NCBI RefSeq assembly: GCF_900091435.1
Contig: NZ_FMCS01000015.1
Span: forward strand, 1-64,000
DNA: 64,000 bases
Direction of reading: 5' to 3'
Origin: Micromonospora chaiyaphumensis
GTDB taxonomy: Bacteria > Actinomycetota > Actinomycetes > Mycobacteriales > Micromonosporaceae
Every line of letters begins with the position of its first letter. The stretch's first letter is position 1. The position numbers and the translations under genes were made by a program. Below, piece by piece: positions 35,255 to 43,276 of the stretch. Below the pieces are notes generated by a model. The model saw only the letters and a list, made by a program, of their open reading frames with translations. It did not search any database and was not told where the DNA came from.

Positions 35255-36087
35255 TGAGCGTGCCCGCCGCCACCGACTGGCCAGCCTCGCCTCTCGCAGC
35301 CGCAGACGCCGCCTTCACCGCGCTGACCGGCGAGCCAGCACCCTTGACGCTCGACCTAGACACCTGCGGCGTGCCCGACGCATCCGGGTCGGGCGTCATG
35401 ACACTGCCGGCGCTGCGCGACTGGCTCCTGCGGCACCCTCACGCATATGCGCTACGCGACGGCGTGTGGCGGGAGCTGATCCGCCGTGCCCGCTTGGACG
35501 GGCCGGCGTGGGTGATCGCCGCGGTCGGGATGGCCATGCCTGCCCTGCGCCGCTACGCCGGGCAGTTGTGCGCCGGCTACGACGGCGACCCCGACGACAT
35601 CGACGCCGAGATCCTCACCGGATTCCTTACTGCCCTGCGCGACCGCGTCGACCTGACCGGGGACGCCCCGTACGCGGCGCTGTGCCGGGCGGCGTGGCGC
35701 GCCGGGCACCGGCTGCGCCTGCAGGCCGGCGAGTACACCTCGATCGCCGACGTCGACCACCTGCCCGGCCCCCGCACCCCCAAGGTGCCCTACGGACACC
35801 CCGACGTGCTTGTGCGCCGCGCCGTCGGCCTAGGCATCCTCGACCCGGACGACGAACAGCCCTACATCGACGTGCGGCTCGGGCGGCGGGCGATCGAGCC
35901 GATCGCCGCCGGACTCGGCATCACCGTCGACGCCCTACGCATGCGTCTGGGTCGCATCGACACCCGCATCGCCGACGCACTGCACAGGGGTCTGCTCACC
36001 GGCATCGCCTCCCCGCACGCCGCCGCCACCCTCGCGGCCCAAGCCGAACACCGAGCAGCCACTCGCGCCGGCCGTGTCACCACTTAG
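35254..36087 (+). CDS. Putative sigma-factor-like DNA-binding protein
   Basis: 277 residues, ATG preceded by GGGGGAG. A central region resembles sigma region 2 (LCAGYDGDPDDIDAEILTGF; APYAALCRAAWRAGHRLRL) and a C-terminal helix-turn-helix resembles region 4 (RRAIEPIAAGLGITVDALRM then RLGRIDTRIADAL). Homology to true sigma factors is not certain; it could be another HTH regulator. Divergent from the T4SS operon across the repeat array, so a candidate regulator of transfer. Confidence 0.65.
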   Translation: MSVPAATDWPASPLAAADAAFTALTGEPAPLTLDLDTCGVPDASGSGVMTLPALRDWLLRHPHAYALRDGVWRELIRRARLDGPAWVIAAVGMAMPALRRYAGQLCAGYDGDPDDIDAEILTGFLTALRDRVDLTGDAPYAALCRAAWRAGHRLRLQAGEYTSIADVDHLPGPRTPKVPYGHPDVLVRRAVGLGILDPDDEQPYIDVRLGRRAIEPIAAGLGITVDALRMRLGRIDTRIADALHRGLLTGIASPHAAATLAAQAEHRAATRAGRVTT

Positions 36088-36185
36088 CGCCAGCGGCCGG
36101 GGTGGGGGTGGGGCGCACAGTGGCGGGGGCGGCGAACAGCCGGCCGGGGGGCGTGTCGGCATACCGGGGCGGCGGTCAGCGACCG

Positions 36186-36221
36186 GCCGGGCGGGTCATG
36201 CGTGGGACACGCCCGCCCGGC
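36186..36221. terminator. Hairpin between convergent genes
   Basis: Perfect 10-bp stem GCCGGGCGGG/CCCGCCCGGC with a 16-base loop, about 100 bases after the sigma-like stop and 118 bases past the stop of the convergent SHOCT gene. Suits a bidirectional terminator. Confidence 0.65.
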
Positions 36222-36338
36222 GGCGGAGCCGACGCCCGGCGCAGCCGGGGAGGGCCGTTAGTACTGCTAGGGCGGATTTCCATCTTGAGCGGTCCGTCCG
36301 CGTTCGGCGATCGGAGCGAAGACTGGCTTCCTCGAGTG

Positions 36339-36962
36339 TCAGAGGCGTCCGAGCAGCTCAGCCTTCTTCGCCGCGAACTCCTCATCCGTGAGGATGCCAG
36401 CGTCGTGGAGCGAGGCGAGCTTTTCAATCTGCCCAACGACATCCGGCTGAGCTGCGGCCACGGCCGGGGTCCCCGGCGTGCCTCGCTGGATCACCGAGGA
36501 GGCGAGGTCCAAGATCTTGTCGGTCACGCCGGGCTGCGCCTGAAGCTCCGAAGACTTGGCCTGCGCGGAGGCTTCGGTGACGACCTGTCGGCCCTGGAGC
36601 AATACGGAGAAGACCGTGAACAGCTTCTCCGGCAACTCGAGGACGGACTGATCGCCGTCGGCCCAGTTCACGCGGACTACCCGCGGGGGTTTCATGGCAG
36701 CCCCGAGGCTGGCGCCGACAGCCTTGCCGATCCTCCCCGGCAGAGCAGCCGTCGCGGCAGCCCGGCCCATGGCGCTGACGACACCTTCGTTGCCCGGAAG
36801 TTCCTCCCATTCGAGCACGGTCTCGGCGTTGAGCTTGTACCGCTTCAAGGGGTTGTACGGGTGCGGGATGACGAGTCCGCCCTGGCCTGAGTCAACGCTG
36901 GCGCCCGTCAGGCGGCCACCTACCACGCGTCCCTGGTTCGTCACGTGCGAACCGTAGATCAA
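36339..36962 (-). CDS. SHOCT-domain protein
   Basis: 207 residues. The C-terminal 30 residues are a SHOCT domain (IEKLASLHDAGILTDEEFAA then KKAELLGRL). The N-terminal ~100 residues are strand-rich (YKLNAETVLEWEELPG; PPRVVRVNWADGDQSVLELP). The start is uncertain: TTG 36962 has no ribosome site, and GTG 36944 is an alternative; in-frame sequence upstream of the TTG also reads like protein, so the N-terminus may be truncated. SHOCT proteins often act as oligomerisation or stress modules; role here unknown. Confidence 0.75.
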   Translation of the reverse strand: MIYGSHVTNQGRVVGGRLTGASVDSGQGGLVIPHPYNPLKRYKLNAETVLEWEELPGNEGVVSAMGRAAATAALPGRIGKAVGASLGAAMKPPRVVRVNWADGDQSVLELPEKLFTVFSVLLQGRQVVTEASAQAKSSELQAQPGVTDKILDLASSVIQRGTPGTPAVAAAQPDVVGQIEKLASLHDAGILTDEEFAAKKAELLGRL

Positions 36963-37384
36963 CGCTTTGGCCCACGCAATCGTCGTGCGGATGAAATCGA
37001 TCGTGCCTACCCTGCGGCATGCCCGCTGGTCAGCGATAGGTAGGCCGGCTACGTGGGCGTCTACCTAGTCGCACGGTTGCCGGGTGGTTGTGTCAGGCGG
37101 CGGCGGACAAACTCGCCGTCCGCTACCACGCCACCGTGCACGTCGCCACGATCAACGAATGGCTCCGACCCGGCTTATGAAACAGGGCCTAGGTGAGGGT
37201 GCCGCCGCATGTCCCCACCACACAGCAGCCGAACGCCACACGCCCCGCCCAGCCGGGTTGAGCGGGCGCACGGAACTGGAGCAAACGGCGGGCGCTCGCG
37301 ACGCCCTCACCAGTCCAGTACCGCCGCTGACCCCCGATGTGAGCGCGACGAACACCTGACCGTGAGCGCTTGCGAGCCGCTGTG
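36963..37384. other. Gap left of the methylase operon
   Basis: No supported gene. Rightward GTGAG-type motifs accumulate toward its right end (GATGTGAGCG, CCGTGAGCG, GCCGCTGTGAG), leading into the 47-bp control element. Confidence 0.45.
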
Positions 37385-37431
37385 AGAACCGGGGGCGTTC
37401 GTCAGAGCACACAACCGTCGGTTTGGGGGTG
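37385..37431 (+). promoter_or_regulatory. 47-bp duplicated control element, copy 2 (rightward)
   Basis: Same element as 34464-34510 in opposite orientation, three mismatches. It ends 38 bases before the ATG of the 37470 gene, a promoter-proximal position. Its twin faces the pilin operon, so both operons may answer to one regulator. Confidence 0.7.
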
Positions 37432-37469
37432 TCAGCGCACTACCCGCGCGGCGCGGAGCCGACATCCAG

Positions 37470-38354
37470 ATGAGCGAGCACACGCCGCAGCACCACCACG
37501 ACCCCGCCCACCCCGTCGACCCGCATGTCGACCCGACCATCATCGACCTGGTGGCCGGTGACCCGCCGGTCCCGATCACCGTTTGGCGCACCGCCCGCAC
37601 CGACGCCGACACCGGCCGCCCGATCGGCGCCCGGCTGGCCTACCGGCTCGTGGCCGCCTACAGCCGCCCCGGCGACGCGGTCATCGACCTCACCACGGAC
37701 CACGCCCTCACCATCGCCTGCACCACGGGCGGGCGCCGACACCACCCCGGCTGGTTCACCGACGCGTCCAGCCTGATCATCGGCCCGCCGACCCGCCCCG
37801 ACCCGGCCGCCCAGCCCGACAACGGCGACCTGCCGGACACGGGCGCCTGGTTCGGTGACGACCTCACCGACACCGACCTGCCGCCGTCCAGCAACCCGGC
37901 TATCCCTGTACCCGACGGCGCGTCCCTGGCGGAGGCGACCAGCCTGGTCGTGGCCTGCTGGCCCCTCGACACCGCCGACGCGACCAACCGCATCCGACTG
38001 GCGTGGCTGTTGACCGCGTGCGCGCGGCTGCTGCGCCCCGGCGGCTGCCTGATCCTCGTCGTCACCGCCCCCGCCAGCGCGGCCGCCCCGGAGGACTTCA
38101 CCCCCGTCGTTCATGCGGCCGCCGCCGTCGGGCTGGGCTACCTGCAGCACATCGTCGCCGTCACCGCCGACACGTGCGGCGACGCGTTCGTCTACCACGT
38201 CACCGACGAGGAACTCCTGGCCCTCGCCACGCAGGCCGAGCAGCCGTGGACGGTGGCGCACCTGCAGGTGCACGCGGACCTGCTGGTGTTCAACCACCAC
38301 CAGGCGCCCACCTCTCAGCCGAACCCCCGCTCGGAAGGCGGTCGCCGTGGCTGA
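37470..38354 (+). CDS. Methyltransferase-like protein, degenerate
   Basis: 294 residues. The Rossmann-like parts LAYRLVAAYSRPGDAVIDL and ACARLLRPGGCLILVVTAP match SAM-dependent methyltransferase strands, but the FxGxG loop of motif I is replaced by TTDHALTIACTTGG and no (D/S)PPY is present. Probably a catalytically dead partner or specificity subunit of the next gene, whose start overlaps it by 8 bases. No Shine-Dalgarno of note; ATG 37470 follows the control element. Confidence 0.65.
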   Translation: MSEHTPQHHHDPAHPVDPHVDPTIIDLVAGDPPVPITVWRTARTDADTGRPIGARLAYRLVAAYSRPGDAVIDLTTDHALTIACTTGGRRHHPGWFTDASSLIIGPPTRPDPAAQPDNGDLPDTGAWFGDDLTDTDLPPSSNPAIPVPDGASLAEATSLVVACWPLDTADATNRIRLAWLLTACARLLRPGGCLILVVTAPASAAAPEDFTPVVHAAAAVGLGYLQHIVAVTADTCGDAFVYHVTDEELLALATQAEQPWTVAHLQVHADLLVFNHHQAPTSQPNPRSEGGRRG

Positions 38355-39339
38355 GCACCTGCTCTTCCCCGCCGACCCGAACCAGCCGGCAAGCTCAGCC
38401 GAGGACACCCACCATGGTCAGCACCTCCTCTACGAGGGCCGCCACCGCGACACCGGCGGACGTCACCGCGCGCCGGGCGGACCGGAGGGCCTGTCGGTGT
38501 GGACGACCGCCCAGCGGACCGGGCCGGTGCAGCGCCGCGGCCGCTACGTCGCCGAGTCCGTCAAACACCCCGCCCGGATGCTGCCCGCGATCGCCGCCCA
38601 CGCCATCGCCGCCTACACCCAACCCGGCGACCTCGTCCTCGACCCCATGTGCGGGATCGGCACCACCCTGGTCGAAGCGATCCACGCGGGCCGCGACGCG
38701 ATCGGGGTGGAGTACGAGCCGCGATGGTCGAACATCGCCGACGCCAACATCACCCACGCACAGCAACAGGGCGCCGGCGGCCGGGCCTCCGTGGTCCGCG
38801 GCGACGCCACCCGCCTGCGATCGCTGCTGCCCGCCGCCCTCACGGGGCAGGTCGCCCTGGTCGTCACCTCACCGCCGTACGGGCCCACCGTTCACGGCCT
38901 CGTCCGACCCGGCGCCGACGGGGTGGCGAAATTCGACAACGCCTACAACGACGGCACCGACAAGGGAAACCTCGCCTACCGGGACCTCACCGGTCTCACT
39001 GATGGGTTCGAGCAGATCCTGTCCGGGTGCGCGGTGCTGCTGCGCCCCGGCGGCACCGTGGTGGTCACCGCCCGTCCGTGGCGCAAGAACGGCCAGCTGG
39101 TCGACCTGCCCAGCGCGGTCATCGCCGCTGGTGTCCGGGCGGGCCTCATCCCGACCGAGCGGTGCGTCGCGCTCCTCGCCGCGGTCCGCGACGGGCGGCT
39201 CGTCGCCCGGCCGTCGTTCTTCCAACTTCAAGCCGTGCGCAAGGCCCGCACCGGCGGCACGCCGCTGCACCTGATCACCCACGAGGACGTGTTGATCTTC
39301 CGGCGGCCGGAACTACCCGCGGCGGTCGCCGATGACTGA
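38347..39339 (+). CDS. DNA N4/N6-aminomethyltransferase
   Basis: 330 residues from GTG 38347. Motif I LDPMCGIGTTLVEA and catalytic motif IV VVTSPPYGPTVHG identify an amino-MTase acting on adenine N6 or cytosine N4 in DNA; the C-terminal LRPGGTVVVTARPWRKNGQL strand is usual. Transfers a methyl group from SAM. No restriction endonuclease is next to it, so it is likely an orphan that protects the ICE on entry into a new host (inference). Confidence 0.87.
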   Translation: MAEHLLFPADPNQPASSAEDTHHGQHLLYEGRHRDTGGRHRAPGGPEGLSVWTTAQRTGPVQRRGRYVAESVKHPARMLPAIAAHAIAAYTQPGDLVLDPMCGIGTTLVEAIHAGRDAIGVEYEPRWSNIADANITHAQQQGAGGRASVVRGDATRLRSLLPAALTGQVALVVTSPPYGPTVHGLVRPGADGVAKFDNAYNDGTDKGNLAYRDLTGLTDGFEQILSGCAVLLRPGGTVVVTARPWRKNGQLVDLPSAVIAAGVRAGLIPTERCVALLAAVRDGRLVARPSFFQLQAVRKARTGGTPLHLITHEDVLIFRRPELPAAVADD

Positions 39340-39671
39340 CGACCACCGCTGGGCGCCAACGTCCGCAACGGTGTGCGGGAGGTGGCGTGAGTGACCGCGT
39401 TTCCGGGCCGCGGATCGGGTCGCTGTGCACCGGCTACGGCGGCCTCGACCTGGCCGTCGAGCTGGTGCTCGGCGGCCAGCTCCTCTGGTACGCCGAAACT
39501 GACCGACACGCCCGCACCGTCTGCGCCCACCACTGGCCGCACGTGCCCAACCTCGGCGACATCCGCACCATCGACTGGACCCGCGTCCCACCCGTCGACG
39601 TTCTCACCGCCGGCTTCCCCTGCCTCAATGACACGCTGGGTGGGCCGTCTTCGGGCGGCGCCGACGCGGTA

Positions 39672-39776
39672 GCGGGCTGACTCATTCCCGTGCTGTCGCC
39701 CCGTGGGGCGCTGGTCGGTCCGTCGCCGTGGTAAATACGCCACGGTGGCGGACTGACTCGTTTCCGTGCTGTCGCC
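39672..39776 (+). repeat. 29-bp direct repeat in the IS110 left end
   Basis: GCGGGCTGACTCATTCCCGT and onward (39672-39700) recurs with four differences at 39748-39776, 76 bases apart. It lies in the non-coding left end where IS110 elements encode their guide RNA, so it may mark RNA structure or an earlier insertion. Confidence 0.6.
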
Positions 39777-39923
39777 CTGCGGGCTGACGAGGTCTTGTCA
39801 TGTCGTCCGCCGCCGTGTCGACCTGCCGGCGTGACTTGATTGGAGCTTGGTCCCGTCCCCGATTGAGGCATGTCCGCCGGTTAGGTTCACCTCTCGCCGT
39901 CACGACCTGGGAGTTCAGCAGAA

Positions 39924-40988
39924 GTGATCGTTCTTGGTGTCGACCCCCACAAAGACCTGCTGGTCGTTGTCGCGGTGGACAGCAACGGCCGTCAGCTCGA
40001 CGTGACCTCCGCCCCGGCCCGGCCACGCGGGGTGAAGTCCCTGCTGCGGTGGGCTCGGCAGTACGGCGAACGGTTATGGGCCGTCGAGGACGTCCGGCAC
40101 GTTGCCGGCGGCCTGATGCGGGGTCTGCTCGCCGCCGGCGAGCAGGCGGTGTGGGTGCCGACGCAGCTGACCGCCCGCCACCGGCGGGTCGGTCGAGGCC
40201 AGGGCAAGAGCGACCCTATCGACGCTCTCGCCGTCGCCCGCGCCGCGCTGCGGGAGGACCTGCCGCCGGCCCTGCCGGAGGACGAGTCGCGCGTGGTCAA
40301 GATGCTGCTCGACCACCGCGAGGACCTCGTGGGTGAGATGGTGCGCATGTGCTCACGGCTGCGGTGGCTGCTGCACGACCTGGACCCGGACTTCGCCGAA
40401 ACGATTCCGGCACGCAAGCTACACAAGCGCCGCTGGGTGACGCATGTGCGCGACTACCTCGCCGCGCAGACGGGGAGTGTCGGTCTGTCCATCGCTGCGG
40501 AACTGCTCGGCCGGGTCGAGGAGCTGGCCCGGCGCGCTGATCAGCTCGAACGCGAACTCCACGAGTTGATGAAGGCCCAGGCGCCGCAGTTGCTCGCGCT
40601 GCCCGGGTGCGGGCCACTGTCCGCGGCCAGGATCGTGGCGGAGACCGGAAACGTGCGCCGGTTCCACTCCAGCGCCGCGTTCGCCATGCACACCGGCACC
40701 GCACCAATCCCCGCCTCGTCTGGGGCCACACACCGGCATCGGCTCAACCGAGGCGGCAACCGCCGGCTCAACGCCGCCATCCATCGCATCGTGATCACCC
40801 AGGCCCGTATCCACGACGGCGCCCGGCGCTACCTGGAGCGCCGCAAGAGCATGGGTAACAGTCGCACTGAGGCAATTCGTGCCCTTAAACGTCACCTCGC
40901 CCGCCACGTGTACGGACTGCTCACCACGGCCGCAGCATCAACTCGTCTATCTCTACCGAATTCGGCCCCAGCTGGCGCGACCGGGTAG
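39924..40988 (+). CDS. IS110-family DEDD transposase
   Basis: 354 residues, GTG start. RuvC-like N-terminal domain with GVDPHKDLLVVV, AVEDVRHVAG and GKSDPIDALAVARAAL supplying the DEDD residues; central coiled coil (EELARRADQLERELHELM); C-terminal Tnp_20 domain (ALPGCGPLSAARIVAETG; GTAPIPASSG with the conserved Ser; HRLNRGGNRRLNAAIHRI). Full length for the family. IS110 recombinases are guided by a structured non-coding RNA encoded in the element. The last 36 bases overlap the hydrolase gene tail to tail. Confidence 0.93.
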   Translation: MIVLGVDPHKDLLVVVAVDSNGRQLDVTSAPARPRGVKSLLRWARQYGERLWAVEDVRHVAGGLMRGLLAAGEQAVWVPTQLTARHRRVGRGQGKSDPIDALAVARAALREDLPPALPEDESRVVKMLLDHREDLVGEMVRMCSRLRWLLHDLDPDFAETIPARKLHKRRWVTHVRDYLAAQTGSVGLSIAAELLGRVEELARRADQLERELHELMKAQAPQLLALPGCGPLSAARIVAETGNVRRFHSSAAFAMHTGTAPIPASSGATHRHRLNRGGNRRLNAAIHRIVITQARIHDGARRYLERRKSMGNSRTEAIRALKRHLARHVYGLLTTAAASTRLSLPNSAPAGATG

Positions 40989-41777
40989 CTCTTGGCAGTT
41001 GTCTGCACGTCCGGGAGTCAGGTGGCGACGGATGAAGTCGCGCCAGAGGACGATAGCCTGCGACTTGGTCTCAGCGTGCCCGCCGGCGTAGCCGATCAGC
41101 TGCTTGTCCCGTGAGCCCAGCACGTCGAAGAGGGCCAGTTGCCCGTCCCTCGGGAAAATCTCGTCATGCCATTGGAGGTGGAAGAGGGCCGGGGCAGTAA
41201 CCAGCCGGGCATCCCTCAGAACGCGCTCTGGTGCCTCCAAGCCCTTGTGCATGGCCGGTCCTTGTTGCAATCCGAATTTGCCAAAGACCACGCAACGAAG
41301 TTCGTCGCCCATGGTGGCGGCTAAGGGCAGCCCGAACCGTGTCCCCATGGACAGGCCCAGGTACCCGACGTGGTCGGTGTCCACGGTGCCTTGAATACTG
41401 ACGGCACGTAGTGCGGCCCGCCACTCGCTCGCCATTCGATCGAGGACGGTTTCGATTCCCTCGGCGACGATGAGGGCCTGGTACTCCGCGGCCTTTAGTG
41501 GAGCAGGAACTCGCTCTCCGTGGTGAGGCCCATCAATCGCGAGTGCCGCGAGACCGGCACATGCTGCGAACCAGTGGGCCAGATCCGCTATCCGCCCGCT
41601 TCTCTTATGCCCGCTACCCCCGTGCCCCAGCAGGACAAGTGGTGGTGGGGAGTTGGGGCGAGGCGGCAGCCACAGCATGCCCGGAATGGGACCGGCCGCC
41701 CCAGTCAGGCGGAACGACCGCTCGATCACCCCGCCGTCCACCACGCGGTGATCGATCCACTCGGCTGTCTCACGCAC
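40953..41777 (-). CDS. Alpha/beta hydrolase (dienelactone-hydrolase-like)
   Basis: About 274 residues. Oxyanion strand PPLVLLGHGGSGHKRSG, nucleophile elbow GYLGLSMGTRFG, acid residue in WHDEIFPRDGQ and His in YAGGHAETK form a plausible Ser-Asp-His triad. GTG 41777 is used; a TTG at 41789 behind GAGGG is as likely. The C-terminal residues after RRHLTPG are encoded across the IS110 3' end and may be acquired. Substrate unknown. Sits inside the insertion that splits the methyltransferase. Confidence 0.8.
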   Translation of the reverse strand: MRETAEWIDHRVVDGGVIERSFRLTGAAGPIPGMLWLPPRPNSPPPLVLLGHGGSGHKRSGRIADLAHWFAACAGLAALAIDGPHHGERVPAPLKAAEYQALIVAEGIETVLDRMASEWRAALRAVSIQGTVDTDHVGYLGLSMGTRFGLPLAATMGDELRCVVFGKFGLQQGPAMHKGLEAPERVLRDARLVTAPALFHLQWHDEIFPRDGQLALFDVLGSRDKQLIGYAGGHAETKSQAIVLWRDFIRRHLTPGRADNCQELPGRASWGRIR

Positions 41778-42820
41778 GAGCCCATCCAACCAGCCCTCGG
41801 TCAGGAGCGAAGCCTGGGTCGCACCGTCCAAAACTTGACATTGGAGCGACAAGACATCTCCAACGCCGGCAAACGCGCCGGCATCACCGGCCCCCACTCC
41901 AACCTCTGGCATCACATCACCAGAGCCCTTCGCTATCTTCGACCACCGCTCGTGTTCGTGGAGAACGTGGCCGCCCTGCGCAGGCGCGGACTCGACGTCG
42001 TCCACACCGACCTGGCCACGCTCGGGTACGACACGAGCTGGCTATGCCTACGCGCATCCGACATCGGCGCCGCCCACCGACGCGACCGGCTGTTCCTGCT
42101 CGCCACCAGCGGCGGGGGAGAGCATGCGGACACTGCCCACGCCCTGCGCCCGTGACGGCAAAGGACCCGGACACCACAACGGGCTGCCCGACCTCATCGA
42201 ACCCCACGGCACCCGCCACGACCTGCTGCCGACCCTACGCTCCAGCGACACCGGCACCCCAGGCCGCCGAGCGGGTAGCCGTTTCCGGCCGCCCCTGTCA
42301 CAGGTGCTCCTGCCGACCCCGCGGGCGACGGACGGGCAGAAAGGCTGCCCGGGACAACGGGGCTCACACGGCGACCTCACCCTGCCGTCCGCAGCCGTCG
42401 GATGTGCGGTGCCCGCCCTACCGACGCCCCGGGCCTCCGACGCGCATGGGCCCGGCCACCACGGCGACGGCGGCCCCGACCTACGCACCACCGTCGCCCA
42501 ACTCGCCACCGGCAGCCTGGGAACACCCGATCAGGCGACCTGGGGGATCTACGCACCGGCGATCGCACGCTGGGAGCTTCTGATCGGCCGGCCCGTTCCC
42601 GCGCCCACCCAACCCGGCCAGCACGGCAAGCCCGTGCTCGCACCGCCGTTCGTGGAATGGCTCATGGGCCTACCCGCCCACTGGGTCACCGACCCCACCC
42701 TCGACCTTCCCCGCACCGGCGCCCTGCGCGTCCTCGGCAACGGCGTCGTCCCCGCCCAAGCAGCGACCGCCCTACGTCTCCTGCTCTGCCGCCACCGCTG
42801 AACGCCCCACCACACGGAAC

Positions 42821-42856
42821 TCTCCGCGGGCAGCCTCATGCGGCTGCCCGCGGAGA
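42821..42856 (+). terminator. Perfect 15-bp hairpin after the C5 methyltransferase
   Basis: TCTCCGCGGGCAGCC and GGCTGCCCGCGGAGA with a six-base loop, 20 bases past the methyltransferase stop. Strong terminator separating it from Xis/integrase. Confidence 0.8.
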
Positions 42857-42904
42857 CCCCGTCCGCCTTGGCCACGTCACCCCACACGCTCCCGGGAGCC
42901 AGCT

Positions 42905-43273
42905 ATGCCTTCGAACCCTTCGCGATCCCGACGCCGGCTACCGCCGCCCGCGCCTCCACCCGCCCCAGCTGGTGATCTATCCGACGATCAAGGCCCGCGC
43001 CTCTACACCCCCGCAGAGGCCGCGGCACTGCTGCGCGTCCCCGAATCCTGGCTGCGCCGCCGCGCCGGCCGCCGCCAGATCCCCCGCACCTTCCTCGGCA
43101 AACACCTGCGATTCTCCGCCGCCGACCTCGCCGCCATCATCGCCGCCGCCGCCGAACCCGCCACCAGCCGCCGACGGGCCAGGCGGCCACGCCCACCGTC
43201 GACCGCCGACTTGACCCAACCTCAAAGTCACGCGCCAATCACCGCCGCACCCGAACCGAACCGATCGGAGTAA
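42905..43273 (+). CDS. Excisionase-like (Xis) helix-turn-helix protein
   Basis: 122 residues. A MerR/Xis-type winged helix occupies residues ~30-80: RLYTPAEAAALLRVPESWLR then RRAGRRQIPRTFLGKHLRFS. Long basic Pro/Arg-rich tails flank it. Directly upstream of the integrase (3 bases between stop and start), the usual Xis-Int arrangement; it should bend att DNA and favour excision. Confidence 0.82.
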   Translation: MPSNPSRSRRRLPPPAPPPAPAGDLSDDQGPRLYTPAEAAALLRVPESWLRRRAGRRQIPRTFLGKHLRFSAADLAAIIAAAAEPATSRRRARRPRPPSTADLTQPQSHAPITAAPEPNRSE

Positions 43274-43276
43274 CCC

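Larger units (their letters stand above)
39624..41849. mobile_element. IS110-family insertion carrying an alpha/beta hydrolase gene
   Basis: Bounded by the two halves of the methyltransferase gene (TGC at 39621-39623, CAA at 41850). Contains a ~300-base left non-coding end, an IS110 transposase and a hydrolase gene in opposite orientation. Related sequences ACTTGATTGGAGC (39834-39846) and ACTTGACATTGGAGC (41833-41847) occur in its two end regions. No terminal inverted repeats or clear target duplication, as usual for IS110. Confidence 0.75.
39387..42801 (+). pseudogene. C5-cytosine DNA methyltransferase, split by an insertion and frameshifted
   Basis: N-terminal part 39387-39623 has motif I (GSLCTGYGGLDLAVELVLGG) and stops inside catalytic motif IV at TAGFPC. 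The gene resumes at 41850 with QDISNAGKRAGITG, motif VI FVENVAAL, motif VIII HRRDRLFLLA, a target-recognition part (LPTPCARDGKGPG, LPTPRATDGQKG) and motif X LGNGVVPAQAA. The insert separates the catalytic Cys from its following Gln. A second lesion, one extra G in a run at 42114-42118, shifts frame before the target domain; removing one G restores it. The gene is dead as drawn. Confidence 0.85.
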
